DNA from: Rhizobium etli_C
GTDB lineage: Bacteria; Pseudomonadota; Alphaproteobacteria; Rhizobiales; Rhizobiaceae
Assembly: GCF_014198605.1 (NCBI RefSeq)
Contig: NZ_JACIHU010000016.1
Length of the DNA stretch: 64,000 nucleotides
Strand: one strand, 5' to 3'
Part shown: positions 8,224-18,490 of the stretch, piece by piece
Layout of the letters: every line of letters begins with the position of its first letter
Position numbering within the stretch: position 1 is the stretch's first letter
The notes under the pieces: generated by a model
What the model saw: only the letters and a program-made list of their open reading frames with translations
Databases searched by the model: none
Told to the model about the DNA's origin: nothing
Position numbers and translations under genes: made by a program

Positions 8224-9840
8224 TTACGCGGCGGGCGCGGCGCGCGAGGTTTCGATGCGCTTCAGTCCATCGGTGATGGCCGCGAGCCCTTCCCGCAGCG
8301 TCTGCCCTATAGTGCCCGGACCGATGTCGATTGGAGGATTGTCAAGCATGGCTACAATGTCGCTGCCGTTGAGATAATCGAGCTTCTTCTGGACTGTGGT
8401 TCGGACACGCTCGGTCGCGCTCGACAGTGCCTCACCGTTGCGTTCGGTGATGGCGGAGAGCTGATCTGAAAGCTCTCCTCCGAACTGCAGGAAGATGTCG
8501 TCGACATACCTCCACGTTCCGCCGCGGGCTTCCACATCGACCATCTGGTTGATCTTGCTCTTTACCTCATCCCGCAGCGTCAAGGCAGTGTCGAGATGAG
8601 CCTGCCATATAGCTATGATACTTTCGACCGAGTTCTCGATGGATTTGGTCCTTTCGGGCTGGTCTGCGATGCCAAGAAGGACCAGAAGTTGATCATCGTT
8701 ACCGAGCCGCGGGACCACCGCTGCGATCAGACGCTCCACAACCGCGCGCCTACGGGCTGCATCGCCTAGTTCCTTCGGCCATTGCGACGACACTATCTTC
8801 GCAATCCTCTCAGAATTCGCGTTCTCTAGCGGATAAGAAAGCTGTCGCTCCTGAGCCTTTGCCTTGATCAGACGGAACAAGGACTCTACTACCTCGTCTT
8901 GATCGAGAGCGCCCGTTGGAACTCTGTTCAGATCGATCCCATTCACCACGACCTCTTCGCGGCGGTCGCCGTTTGTCTCGCCCTGCCCCGCCCCATCGGG
9001 CATGTCATCCACATATTGAAGATTTCGCAGATTCTCAGGATAGGCCAGCATCAACAGAAGTCGGCCGGCGAAGTTGTGCAGCGTTGCCTCCTGCTCTTCC
9101 GGAGGCGTCGCAGCCAGCACACGTTGCAGCCAATCCGCGATCTTCGTGGTCAGATGGGACAACTCTGCGGTCTGTCCCGCGCCAATTTGCGCGCTGAGAC
9201 TTACTGCGTGATTGGAAATGGTCGCGGCCGCGGCGGCAATGCCCTCCTTCACTTCCGGGAGAAGCTGCTCCAGGAGCTCAGCCCCGCCTTCACGCTTGCT
9301 TCTCTCTTCAGTTTCTTCAACACTCCCTGCAGAGTTCCCTTCCGCGCTATCGAGCGCCGTCATCGGCCGATTGAATTCTTCAGAGTCGTCGGGTGGAAGA
9401 AATTGGGAGTTCTCCTCGGCGTTCATCTCAAACTGCTGAATGTCTTCTTCAGTTAAGATTCCTGCTTCCTGCATGTCAGGCAACCTCATGCGGAAGTTCA
9501 CGAAATACTTCTTCATCACCTTTTGGACCTGCGGGAACCCGGCCTTTCCACCATCAGCCAACTTGACGAGGATAACGCCGTTTTCGTTCATCCTGCCCGT
9601 GCCTCTCCGCAGAAGCGAAAAGTTCTCCTTACTACTATCCTCATCATCTTCAAAAGGCATGTTTTTCAAAGTTTGTGCCAATCCATTGAGCTTTTTCTTA
9701 CTCACCAGGACAGCAGGCTTCCGCAGATCGCCAACCGTGCCGACCGCAAAGCAGAACTCCAAATCCGCTCTGTTCTTCGTCTGGTCGATCAACTGCAGAA
9801 ATTTCTTCGCTCTTGTCCTATTGTGCTTCATTCCGGCCAT
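8224..9840 (-). CDS. Hypothetical protein at the end of the tssM operon
   Basis: A 538-residue protein of unrecognised family. It is lysine- and glutamate-rich at the N-terminus (RTRAKKFLQLIDQTKNRADL; KKKLNGLAQTLKNMPFEDDE) and mostly alpha-helical by composition, with no membrane segment or signal peptide. The middle holds an acidic linker (residues about 145-190). The C-terminal half looks like coiled helices (QAHLDTALTLRDEVKSKINQ). It is the last gene of the minus-strand operon tssK-fha-tssL-tssM, about 300 bases after tssM, so it may be an accessory protein or cargo of the type VI system. Its base composition is lower in GC than tssM, which suggests separate origin. No function is assigned. 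Confidence 0.75.
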   Translation of the reverse strand: MAGMKHNRTRAKKFLQLIDQTKNRADLEFCFAVGTVGDLRKPAVLVSKKKLNGLAQTLKNMPFEDDEDSSKENFSLLRRGTGRMNENGVILVKLADGGKAGFPQVQKVMKKYFVNFRMRLPDMQEAGILTEEDIQQFEMNAEENSQFLPPDDSEEFNRPMTALDSAEGNSAGSVEETEERSKREGGAELLEQLLPEVKEGIAAAAATISNHAVSLSAQIGAGQTAELSHLTTKIADWLQRVLAATPPEEQEATLHNFAGRLLLMLAYPENLRNLQYVDDMPDGAGQGETNGDRREEVVVNGIDLNRVPTGALDQDEVVESLFRLIKAKAQERQLSYPLENANSERIAKIVSSQWPKELGDAARRRAVVERLIAAVVPRLGNDDQLLVLLGIADQPERTKSIENSVESIIAIWQAHLDTALTLRDEVKSKINQMVDVEARGGTWRYVDDIFLQFGGELSDQLSAITERNGEALSSATERVRTTVQKKLDYLNGSDIVAMLDNPPIDIGPGTIGQTLREGLAAITDGLKRIETSRAAPAA

Positions 9841-9867
9841 TATATCTCTCCAGTTTCCTGTTCTAGA

Positions 9868-10140
9868 TCAGTGTACGTCGGTTGATAGGGTGGGACAGGA
9901 TCTGATCACCCAACTTCCCGAAGATCTGCCTGATGGAGGTGACCGCGCTCTCCAGCGGTCTAGTCGAGCGGGAAAGCGGCGCGCCGAGATCAAGCGACGA
10001 TCGCCGCCAGTCGCAGCCGTGACCGCCTCCGATCCGGCCGGCAACCGACATGCCGACCTCTCCCGCCGCAGACCTGCGTGGGCGTCTCGTGACCCCATAG
10101 GGCTTTCCCAGCGCCAGTCGGATGCTATCCCGGCGTTCAT
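9868..10140 (-). CDS. Possible small gene overlapping tssM stop
   Basis: An ATG overlaps the tssM stop codon (ATGA), the usual arrangement for a translationally coupled gene, and opens a 90-residue frame rich in Arg, Ala and Ser. The position is where many type VI clusters carry tagF, but no TagF motif is visible. A second frame (9863-10051) is also open, so this could be a broken tagF or simply non-coding. Confidence 0.3.
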   Translation of the reverse strand: MNAGIASDWRWESPMGSRDAHAGLRRERSACRLPAGSEAVTAATGGDRRLISARRFPARLDRWRARSPPSGRSSGSWVIRSCPTLSTDVH

Positions 10141-13100
10141 AAGAAATCTGGACATCGGAATTCTGACAGCAGATTGCGGGACAACGGGCTCATCACGCTG
10201 TCAGGCTGGAGGTTAAAAACCGCCCAATGGCGACCGGACACCAGTCGTACCTGAATAAGGTCCCCTCCTCCCAATGGCTGCTTATCCGCCTCATTTAAGA
10301 GGCGAAACAGCGCCCAATGGCCGCTCTTGGAGAGGGTGGCGCCTTGAAAACCGATGAAAGCGACGGAAGCGCCGCCGACGCCGCCGGCCGTAGGCCAATG
10401 GAAATGCATGGCCGCCGCGGCCGTTCCTCGTCGATGTTCGAGGCGCTGGCCGTCGATGTCTACCACCACCTGGTCTGTCAACGGATCGGTCTCGGCGACG
10501 GTGAGCAGGAATCCAACTGACACCTGGCCGGCATCATCGAACATGGTGTCGCGGATCGTGGCTGCCCGTTGGAACTGGGCCAAGGTATTGCGGCCGATAG
10601 GGAAATCGACACCGCTCGTTGGCCGAAACTGCCACGAACCTTTGGATTTGTCGACGAATGGGGAAAGGTTCTCGGCGAAGAAAGTGTCGATCTCCGCCTT
10701 GCGGCCGAACAGCCGGGCGAAATCGCTCAAAGGGATATCCCGGCGGGATCCGCTCGCGAAGGGATACCGTCCTTCGGTAGCCCGTCGGCACAAATCGCCG
10801 GGGCCGCCCGCCCAACCGCTCGCCAACCCGCGCCTCATGCCGCTGACGGTTAGGTCCGAGCTGTGGCGGCTGAGGCCGAGGATCCATTGCCGGATGGGTT
10901 CGGGCAGATCGGCCGCCCCCGCCTCGATCTGTTGGATGGCGACGCCCGCCTGCCCGTTGTGTTCCAAGATGTTCGAACCCGCCAGCCCCTGCGCCTGGCT
11001 GAGGGAGCGATACAGTTCGCCGAGATCCCGGAGAGCACTGTCGATCGGCGCCTGCGCGCCCGCTTGGCTGTTCGACGGCACTTCGACCAGCTGGTGCAGC
11101 CACCGGAAATGATCGCCCATATAGAGCTGGACGTGAGCTTCAGGCGTGTCCGCGGCCGGTTGAGACCGGAACAGTGCCTCGAGCTCGCTTGGCAACACCT
11201 CGCCCTGGGGGACACTGTCACCTTTCGTCAAGCCGTCCTCGGGAGCCGGTGGTTGCTTGAGCTTTAGCTCCTGCGCCGCCGCGAAAAGGAACAGGCGCAT
11301 TGGTGACGTCGGCGCGGACAGCGTGTTCAAGGTGCGCAGCGCGTCATCGATACCCCCAGACGGGCGGATGGACATATCGCCAATGAGCTGGTCCCAGCGC
11401 AACGCGAACTCCTGAGCGTAGAGATCCGCCGCCGAACGCCGCAGCTTCTGGCTCACATCACCGGCTGCAATCGGCGCGACTACCTGTGAGTCGAGAACCC
11501 AGCCTTCTGCAGCGACAGCGTCAGCCACTTGCGGCAGCAATCGCAGGAAGGTTCCGTAAAACCCCGCCCTCGTGTAGATGCCAGGAACCCCCTCGCTGAG
11601 CGGCTGTCCCGATTTGCGAGCCAGGACGCCCTGCGCCAGCGGCCCGGCATGGTCGGCCAGACGCCAGGTTGGCGCCCGCGAGGCTTCGGGACTGGTCGCG
11701 ATGATGTCGAGGACGCGGCGCGCCATCGAGACGGTCTGGAGCTTCGCGCGGCTCCTCTCGATCAGTTCGCCATTAAGCTCACTATGGGGCAGCGGCCCTT
11801 CCATGAGTGCATCCAGGTGATCAGCGAGCGCGCTGCGCAGGCCGGCATCGGCTTCGGCCGGAAACATCACTCGCCAGTCGGCAGCCATCCAGTTTTTGAC
11901 GACCGCGCGCTGGAGCGGACCCTGCTGACCCAGCATCAGGTAAACCTTTAACGCCTGGTAGACGAACTGATCATCGTCGTGCCGCTCGACCAATAAGGTT
12001 TCCAACCGGAACATCAGCCGCGGCAGCAGGATGGTGTTCACGGCGCGGCGGTACGCCGCGAGCGTCTGAACCTTGATTTTCTTACTCTGGTCGAGACCCG
12101 AACTTGATAGGCGGCCGCCCGCGCTGTCGCCGTTGGCATCACGCAGCCGCTGAAGCAGTGGCAGGATGGGTCGAAGATCGCCACTCTCAACCCGGTCGAG
12201 CTTCAGCTTTTCAGCCCCTCTGGCATAGCTGCCAGCCATTAGGCGAACGCTCTCGATCAGCTGAACATTCCGAATATAGCTGAACGTCCATAAGACGCTG
12301 GCGGTAACAATGACCGCCGCTATCATCGTGTAGGCGCCATACCGGATCCGCCGCTGGCGCCGATCGAAGCGGTGATTGGCATCGACGAGCCCAGCTTCGG
12401 CGAAAACGACTTCGCGCAGCAGCCGGCTGATGAAATAATTACGGCCCGGGCCACGAAGCGCTGTACAGGGCGGCTGAGCGATCTCGAAGGTCTGAGATCT
12501 GGCGTTCGCAACTCGATCGAAGGGCATGCCAATTTGCGTGCCGCTTAAGAAGTAGACGCCGCGGAGCATAAGCGGTTCCTGGAACGAATTCCCGCCAAAG
12601 GCTTCCTTCAAGAACTGTTGCGTCAGGTGCTTGAGGCTAGCGACCTGCTGTGGGAAGCCGAACATGAGCGCACGACGCTGGAGGTTGCTTTCGTGCTGCA
12701 TTCGTTCAAGCAGCCTTTCGTTTAGGCGGCCAACAAGCGCATCGTATGCTGCGGCAAACGCCATCGGATCGCCTTCGTCCTCCGACGCCTCTTGCGCAAA
12801 GGTGAACCCCCACACCGCCTCCCGCCCCTCGCGACCCAGATCGTCGAAGAATTCAACAAATCCCGCCAGCAGATCGCTCTTAGTGAAAAGCACATAAATC
12901 GGCAGTTGCAGGCGAAGCTCCCTGTACACTTCGAGGAGCCGCTCACGGATACAGCGCGCGCGATCGGCGAGCACTTCCTCGGATGTAGAATTCAGCTCGC
13001 TGATTGCGATCGTGACTAAGACACCGTTCAGCGGCTGCCGTGGCCGGGAGCGTCTGAGCATACGAAGCAAGCCACGCCAAACCGCTTTGTCCCGGTCTGC

Positions 13101-13742
13101 ATCACCCTCCTGTACCGTGTAGCGCCCAGCAGTGTCGACGAACACCGCGTCATCGGTGATCCACCAGTCGCAGTTTTCCGTACCCGCTAACCCACCGGCG
13201 GCTCTCAGACCGGACCTCGCCGCCATCGGAAAGCTGAGCCCGGAATTGACTATTGCTGTGGTCTTCCCCGAGTTGGGCGGACCGATCATCACATACCAGG
13301 GCCGCTGATAGAGCCACCGCCTGCTGATACCTCCTGCGTAGCGGCGCCCCTTGAGTGTGGTAAGGGTCTCGCGGAAACGATGACGAATCGCCTCCAGCTC
13401 TCTTTCAGCAAGCGTGCTGGCTTGCCCCACACTTCGGTCGGAAGGCCTTGGGTCTCTCTTCTTCTGCTCGGCCCCACCCGCGTCCAGCGCTCCCGACACT
13501 CGTGATTGGACGAGGTCTTCAAAATAGGCCTGAACCTTGTAAAGCTGGGACTGGATCAAGTAGATCACGGTGTATCCGACCGGAATCAGCATCGATGCCG
13601 CGATCTGGCTGCGAAGGCTGTCAAGCGGCGCAAATCCTCCGACCGAGATATGCGGTCCGAGCGTGAAGATTAAGGCACATACGATCGCCGCCCCGCCGAC
13701 ACGGAGCCATTGCCACCTAAGCGCTTTCTTGATTGACTGCAT
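10137..13742 (-). CDS. tssM: Type VI secretion membrane-complex protein TssM (IcmF)
   Basis: A 1201-residue inner-membrane protein that links the type VI baseplate to the periplasm together with TssL. Two N-terminal membrane segments lie at about 14-36 and 48-68, and a third at about 455-475 (YTMIAAVIVTASVLWTFSYI). A cytoplasmic NTPase-like domain with Walker A GPPNSGKTT is near residue 155, followed by ETCDWWITDDA-type sequence (here NCDWWITDDAVFVDTAGRY). The large periplasmic C-terminus ends NLLSEFRCPDFL, typical of the family. Length is normal. It starts 9 nt after tssL ends, in the order tssK-fha-tssL-tssM. No partner lipoprotein gene tssJ is seen, as in other rhizobial and Agrobacterium systems. 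Confidence 0.97.
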   Translation of the reverse strand: MQSIKKALRWQWLRVGGAAIVCALIFTLGPHISVGGFAPLDSLRSQIAASMLIPVGYTVIYLIQSQLYKVQAYFEDLVQSRVSGALDAGGAEQKKRDPRPSDRSVGQASTLAERELEAIRHRFRETLTTLKGRRYAGGISRRWLYQRPWYVMIGPPNSGKTTAIVNSGLSFPMAARSGLRAAGGLAGTENCDWWITDDAVFVDTAGRYTVQEGDADRDKAVWRGLLRMLRRSRPRQPLNGVLVTIAISELNSTSEEVLADRARCIRERLLEVYRELRLQLPIYVLFTKSDLLAGFVEFFDDLGREGREAVWGFTFAQEASEDEGDPMAFAAAYDALVGRLNERLLERMQHESNLQRRALMFGFPQQVASLKHLTQQFLKEAFGGNSFQEPLMLRGVYFLSGTQIGMPFDRVANARSQTFEIAQPPCTALRGPGRNYFISRLLREVVFAEAGLVDANHRFDRRQRRIRYGAYTMIAAVIVTASVLWTFSYIRNVQLIESVRLMAGSYARGAEKLKLDRVESGDLRPILPLLQRLRDANGDSAGGRLSSSGLDQSKKIKVQTLAAYRRAVNTILLPRLMFRLETLLVERHDDDQFVYQALKVYLMLGQQGPLQRAVVKNWMAADWRVMFPAEADAGLRSALADHLDALMEGPLPHSELNGELIERSRAKLQTVSMARRVLDIIATSPEASRAPTWRLADHAGPLAQGVLARKSGQPLSEGVPGIYTRAGFYGTFLRLLPQVADAVAAEGWVLDSQVVAPIAAGDVSQKLRRSAADLYAQEFALRWDQLIGDMSIRPSGGIDDALRTLNTLSAPTSPMRLFLFAAAQELKLKQPPAPEDGLTKGDSVPQGEVLPSELEALFRSQPAADTPEAHVQLYMGDHFRWLHQLVEVPSNSQAGAQAPIDSALRDLGELYRSLSQAQGLAGSNILEHNGQAGVAIQQIEAGAADLPEPIRQWILGLSRHSSDLTVSGMRRGLASGWAGGPGDLCRRATEGRYPFASGSRRDIPLSDFARLFGRKAEIDTFFAENLSPFVDKSKGSWQFRPTSGVDFPIGRNTLAQFQRAATIRDTMFDDAGQVSVGFLLTVAETDPLTDQVVVDIDGQRLEHRRGTAAAAMHFHWPTAGGVGGASVAFIGFQGATLSKSGHWALFRLLNEADKQPLGGGDLIQVRLVSGRHWAVFNLQPDSVMSPLSRNLLSEFRCPDFL

Positions 13743-13751
13743 GGCTTGTCT

Positions 13752-15053
13752 TCATTGTGTCTTTGTGATGATGATTTGAATCCGACGGTTCCGCGCGCGG
13801 CCCTCGGGCGTGTGGTTCGAAGCGACCGGTTCTCCGCTCCCTCTGCCCTCTTCTCGCACGCGGCCTGGGTCATCCATCATGGATTTGATAATCTCGGCAG
13901 CTGCGCTCGCACGCGCGAGCGAAAGGGAATCGTTTGAAGGGAAGGCGAGTGATTGCACCGGAATGGCGTCGGTGTGCCCGGTCAGGAGGACCGATCCCGA
14001 CTCACCGTTCAGAGAACGACCAATTCGTAAAAGAAGCGGCAGGAACATTTTCTTCACTTCCGGACTAGCAGAATCGAACATCCCGGAGGCGCGAATGATA
14101 ACGACGATCTGCTGTGGGTCCTCGGACACAGTGACAAGCCCTTCGCGGATTTCGGGCTCGAGGAAGTTACGCAGTCGGTCGCTGCTCATAACAACCTTTG
14201 GTGGCAATGCGATTCTCGCCGATCTGACAACGCCGTTCGGCGGCAATGTCGCGATATCGTTGAAGACAGCGTCGGCGCGGGCATTTAATGCATGCAGGAG
14301 TCCGGTATAGATCGAGAGGAGTAATCCTGCCCCAAACGCTACGACGGCCCAGATTGGAACGATTGTGCGGCGTGGCTTCGGATTATTTGAGTTCCTCCGC
14401 CAGTGCGGGGATAGTTCGCGCTCGAAGTCACCACGGGCTGCTCGGATCAGGCGGTAGACGTCTTCGCACAGCACACTGAGCTCTGCGGCTCCTCCCGCAG
14501 TGACGCGGTAGCGGCCTTCGAAGCCCAACCTCATGCAGTAGTAGAGCAGCTCCAGCAGTTCTATATTGATGGCCGGTTCATTTTTCAATTGCGTCAGCAG
14601 ATCGAAGAAGCGCTCGCCGCCCCAGGTATCGCTGAACAGCGATCCCACCAAGCTGCGCGTCGTCCAGACGCTGTTGCTGCCCCAGGCTGTGTTCAGAACG
14701 ATGTCATCGATGGTCGCGCAGAGGGCGTATTTGCAGACCTTGATCGCTCGCGAGGGCAATCCGAGCGGCGTGATCCGACGCTCAAAAGCATCGATCTCCC
14801 GCAGCACCCTAAGGCGCAGTGCTTCAACGTCGATATGGCTAGCACTGCTCTTGAGCTGAGCGCTGAGACCCAGCAGCGCCGCCGCGGCCGCGACCAGTGG
14901 ATTAAGTCGGTCGAGCGCAAGCATCTCCCAGGTAAGTTCGTCCGCCACTGGCGATGACGGCGAAGGGACAGCCAACTGCTCCTCGGCGTGAAGGAGGACG
15001 AGTGGCTGGGATTTTGGCATCGTTTCCTCAATCACCATCATCAACCCGCCCAC
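13752..15053 (-). CDS. tssL: Type VI secretion protein TssL (DotU) with OmpA-like domain
   Basis: A 433-residue protein with the cytoplasmic DotU domain at about 35-225 (NPLVAAAAALLGLSAQLK; ALCATIDDIVLNTAWG; LELLYYCMRLGFEGRYR), one membrane segment near 232-252 (PIWAVVAFGAGLLLSIYTG) and a periplasmic OmpA-type peptidoglycan-binding domain at about 310-433 (SVLLTGHTDAIPV, PEGRARNRRIQI). The fused OmpA domain makes it an evolved TssL that can anchor itself to the cell wall. Its start overlaps the end of fha by 13 nt, implying coupling. Alternative internal ATGs lie within the first six codons. Confidence 0.96.
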   Translation of the reverse strand: MGGLMMVIEETMPKSQPLVLLHAEEQLAVPSPSSPVADELTWEMLALDRLNPLVAAAAALLGLSAQLKSSASHIDVEALRLRVLREIDAFERRITPLGLPSRAIKVCKYALCATIDDIVLNTAWGSNSVWTTRSLVGSLFSDTWGGERFFDLLTQLKNEPAINIELLELLYYCMRLGFEGRYRVTAGGAAELSVLCEDVYRLIRAARGDFERELSPHWRRNSNNPKPRRTIVPIWAVVAFGAGLLLSIYTGLLHALNARADAVFNDIATLPPNGVVRSARIALPPKVVMSSDRLRNFLEPEIREGLVTVSEDPQQIVVIIRASGMFDSASPEVKKMFLPLLLRIGRSLNGESGSVLLTGHTDAIPVQSLAFPSNDSLSLARASAAAEIIKSMMDDPGRVREEGRGSGEPVASNHTPEGRARNRRIQIIITKTQ

Positions 15054-16261
15054 TTCCCTTCGGAGCGGACGCTCTCATCGTGGGATCGGCGGGCGGGTCG
15101 ACTACGCTCTCGCACTGGGCGCGCGAAGTCGGCGCCGAAGCTCCGGAGCAAATCGGTTTCGATGCTCGATACGACGTCATTGAAGACGCGCACGTACGCA
15201 CTCCGGTTTCGCGCCTTATGGTTGCGGTGCAAAAGGGAACGGGGCCGCCCCATCGCCTTCTCGATCCCTGCTAGGGACAAGCGTGCACGGACGCTGGACA
15301 GAGCCTTCTGCACAGCCGCGAATGACACGTCATGCGTCCCACGGTCGGTGAAGGCTTGCTCAACGGCCAGGTCTCCGCGGAGGGACCCGCTGGAGTCATT
15401 GCACAGAACTGCGCGCAACGCCTCGCCGACATCGGGAACGAGACTCAGGGTTTTTTCGTCGGAACTCTTATTTCTGAATAATTGTTCGCCAGCTCTCGCT
15501 CGGAGAGTATGCTGTGCAGCGCGGCGGAATACAGAAGCATTTTCCCTGCACGATCCAGCACGCTTACGATGCCGGCATTCCGGACATCTGCCAATGATAA
15601 GCCGCAGGCGGCAAGGAAAGCCGTGACCGCCGCTCGATGATTCTTGGCGAGATGATTGCTCCACCTTGGGTTGCGTCAAGATGGGGGCCCGATCTGGCAC
15701 ACTGTCTGCGTAGATATCCCACGGACTTCTCATCATGCCCGCCAGCGCGTCTAAACGAGTGCCTAAGAACGGCAATGGTAGGAACTCGCCGTCCCTCAGG
15801 TCCAGCAGCGCTTCTTCACCCCGGGTGCAATTGCCCGCCAGGAGCGACGAGGCCGTTTCGAGGGGGCCAAGAAGACTCAACTCCTCACTTGTCGCTGCAA
15901 GTTGTCCCTCCGGTTCGGCGGCACTCTCCGCAATGGATATCGAAGGCGACACCGCGACGACATCGGTCATATAGGCGCCGATCTGAATAACATCGCTGGT
16001 TTTCCGGGCGACCGGCGCCTCTGACGGAAGCGGCACCGCCTCGTCATTTTGACATGTGTCGTCGCGGCCTCGGTCGATCAGTACGTATCGCCGTGCCATG
16101 CACTCGATTGAGCAGTGGGATTTCGAGACCATCTGCTGATCATCCGGCAGAACCAGGCTGTTGCCTGCTCGGCTGGTAGTCAGTCCACCAGCCGCGTCGC
16201 CCGGCACGAGATATTCCGGAAAACTACATCTATTGCTGTGTACACGTAGCGTGAGGGGCAT
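15041..16261 (-). CDS. Type VI secretion FHA-domain protein (TagH/Fha-like)
   Basis: A 406-residue protein. Residues about 5-105 form an FHA domain (NSLVLPDDQQMVSKSHCSIE, with the phosphothreonine-binding SKSHCS). The middle is low-complexity. The C-terminal third is the conserved type VI FHA tail (DVSFAAVQKALSSVRARLSL; DVVSSIETDLLRSFGADFAR). Agrobacterium Fha recognises a phosphorylated TssL made by the kinase PpkA; no kinase or phosphatase gene is present in this window. It lies 7 nt after tssK and overlaps tssL. The segment at about 205-260 (RLRLIIGRCPECRHRKRAGS) reads unlike the family and may hold compensating frameshifts. Confidence 0.85.
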   Translation of the reverse strand: MPLTLRVHSNRCSFPEYLVPGDAAGGLTTSRAGNSLVLPDDQQMVSKSHCSIECMARRYVLIDRGRDDTCQNDEAVPLPSEAPVARKTSDVIQIGAYMTDVVAVSPSISIAESAAEPEGQLAATSEELSLLGPLETASSLLAGNCTRGEEALLDLRDGEFLPLPFLGTRLDALAGMMRSPWDIYADSVPDRAPILTQPKVEQSSRQESSSGGHGFPCRLRLIIGRCPECRHRKRAGSCRENASVFRRAAQHTLRARAGEQLFRNKSSDEKTLSLVPDVGEALRAVLCNDSSGSLRGDLAVEQAFTDRGTHDVSFAAVQKALSSVRARLSLAGIEKAMGRPRSLLHRNHKARNRSAYVRVFNDVVSSIETDLLRSFGADFARPVRERSRPARRSHDESVRSEGKWAG

Positions 16262-16268
16262 TGGTGGG

Positions 16269-17624
16269 CTAACTCAAATGTGGGTTCTGTCCGGCTCGGA
16301 TGGCCCAGAGAGCCATTTCGAGATTTGGGAAGTCGCCAGCAACGTGCAGCGCCAAGCCGGCGGATTGGGGCATATCCTTCCAGAAGCGGCTATTTTGATC
16401 GATCTCGAAATAGCTGAATCCAACATGGAAGGGGATCTGACGCGGCGCGACCGGTAGGGGATTGATGATAATGCCGGGCAGTGCGACATTGACGAGTTCC
16501 GTGATTTTCTCCGCCGGGCCGATCTTAATCTGAGACGGGAACTCGCGCCGGAGGCGCTCGACCTCAATATCAGCCCGAGCAGCCAGCACGAAGCTCGAGG
16601 TCGTAAAGAGAGAGCGGTCGGCCACCTCAGCCACATGGACACCGTATTTTTGCCGCTGCAGCGGTACGGGGACCGCAGTCTGCTCAATCACTGCACCCAG
16701 CGAAGCCCGGATCGACTGTATCACTGGCAAAAACGCCTCCGCGAGAGAGTCGTGCTTGTAAACACCAAGGGTCGGGGCACGTTTATCGACGCGGGCGAAC
16801 GTGGCTAGTTCACCCGCCAACTGGAGCATGAGAACATACAGCGATTCCGGATTTACAACGGCGGCCTTGGACAGGTGGCAGAAGTACGGCTCGTACCGAT
16901 TGATCGCCTGCAGCAGAAGGAAGTCCGCGAGCTCTGCAACCCGGTTCGTTCCCGACTGGGAGACCCGAGTGGCCAGAGCTTCACCACGATGGTGAAGCAG
17001 GCCGGTGATCTCAGTGATGTAGTTCGAGAGGACCCGGGAGCTGGCGCAGTCGGGGGTTGGCGGCACGTGCGTTTCGTCCAGAATGATCTGTCGGTCGGCC
17101 CGGACCTCTATGATACGGGCGATTGGGATGCAAGTGTAGCCAGACCGGTCTGCCGCGTCCGGCAGCAGTCGAAAATCCAGCCTCGCTACGTCGATGGAGG
17201 CGCTGCCTCGCTCGCCAGCGTTGGTGTCGACAACATCCTCAGTGGAGACTGCGAAGCGGATAGGTACGTCAATTCCCGCTTGCGCGTCGGTTTCAAGAGC
17301 GCCGGGTTGATAAAACGGTACCGCCAAGTGAATAAGCGAATCTCGAAAATCCGGCGGAACGTCGTAGGGAGTTGGCTGGTTGGCTTCGTCAGGAATACTG
17401 AAGGGCATCCCGTCCTCCAAGACGCCGCGAGCCGCTTCGATGGCGATCTTACCGAGACCAAGCAGCTCTCGATTGAGCCGCAGCTCGCTGATACCCCACC
17501 CGTACCCATGCAAAACCGCCGTCCTGCTGCGCACCAGCTGTTCGACGTGACGATCGGCCTGCTGAAAATGCTGCGGGCGGAGGAACAAGCCCTCCGACCA
17601 GACGACCCTATTATTCCACGACAT
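16269..17624 (-). CDS. tssK: Type VI secretion baseplate protein TssK
   Basis: A 451-residue protein starting MSWNNRVVWSEGLFLRPQHF, the hallmark N-terminus of TssK, which connects the baseplate to the TssL/TssM membrane complex. Further conserved stretches are ELRLNRELLGLGKIAIEAAR, LLLQAINRYEPYFCHL and the shoulder/head part ending FEIDQNSRFWKDMP and NLEMALWAIR. Length is normal. The start is supported by GAGGCGA 7 nt before the ATG. It is the first gene of the minus-strand operon; its promoter must lie in the 1.9 kb upstream region. Confidence 0.97.
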   Translation of the reverse strand: MSWNNRVVWSEGLFLRPQHFQQADRHVEQLVRSRTAVLHGYGWGISELRLNRELLGLGKIAIEAARGVLEDGMPFSIPDEANQPTPYDVPPDFRDSLIHLAVPFYQPGALETDAQAGIDVPIRFAVSTEDVVDTNAGERGSASIDVARLDFRLLPDAADRSGYTCIPIARIIEVRADRQIILDETHVPPTPDCASSRVLSNYITEITGLLHHRGEALATRVSQSGTNRVAELADFLLLQAINRYEPYFCHLSKAAVVNPESLYVLMLQLAGELATFARVDKRAPTLGVYKHDSLAEAFLPVIQSIRASLGAVIEQTAVPVPLQRQKYGVHVAEVADRSLFTTSSFVLAARADIEVERLRREFPSQIKIGPAEKITELVNVALPGIIINPLPVAPRQIPFHVGFSYFEIDQNSRFWKDMPQSAGLALHVAGDFPNLEMALWAIRAGQNPHLS

Positions 17625-18490
17625 TCAAGACTCGCCTCGCGTCCACCTGACAGAACGGCTTTCTCCGTAAAAGTAGCAGAGCTTCACTGCCCCCTTGCAT
17701 GCACATCTGATATCCAACAATGCGCTGGTAGAAGGGCATCGCGTGTCGGGACAGCTCAGATATGCAAGCGCCGAAGCTCATCAGGATTGGTCATGAGCCC
17801 CCTTGCAGCGCGACAAGCAAGGGGTCTCATCTAGACTGTCGCTCAGTAGCCCGTTGCCCTCAGAGCCTTATTGGTCGTTCATGTTCACACTGACCTACAA
17901 CGCGCCAATTCGCCTGTCCTGTCACTCGTACGGGATGAATCTCGCAAATGACCGCCCGGAAGCCTTGAGACCCGGCGCCGCAAGTACGGGGCCAAAAGAG
18001 CAGCGCAACAGGCAAGGTGACACGTGATGCGCATTGCCTCGTCGAAAATGTTCCTGAATACGCTGAGGCAGTGCCGCCGCCAACATCGTCTTCACGCGCC
18101 GCCGCCCCTAAAGCACCTTGACGACCAGTTTAGCGATTAGACAACCACCTCCTGGACACGATCCACGAACCGGTTGCAGTCCCGGTTCGCGCCAGGTGCG
18201 GGATAGCAGCCTGGCGGCATGGATCATTCATGCGGCGAAGATAGGCATTTCCACATTTGGTGATGCCCAATAGCTAGCGAATGGGATATGCGCTGCGCCT
18301 CATGTTGGCGCGCGAGCACATGCAAGATGGCACGGTGGAGATCGACCGTTTTCATCTCGGTGAGCGACCGAGAATGGATCCGGACGGTCTACCGCCTGGA
18401 CGGGGCCGAAAAGGCCTTTCGATACATGCAGGGCGCGCGACGGCGAAAGGGATCGAACCGCAACCTGCCTGATGGGCGGTGAGGCGTTCA
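17625..18490. other. Intergenic region upstream of tssK
   Basis: About 870 bases holding the presumed promoter of the tssK operon. Only short, uninformative frames occur on both strands. Some of it may be flanking debris of the IS1595-type fragment that follows. Confidence 0.35.
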
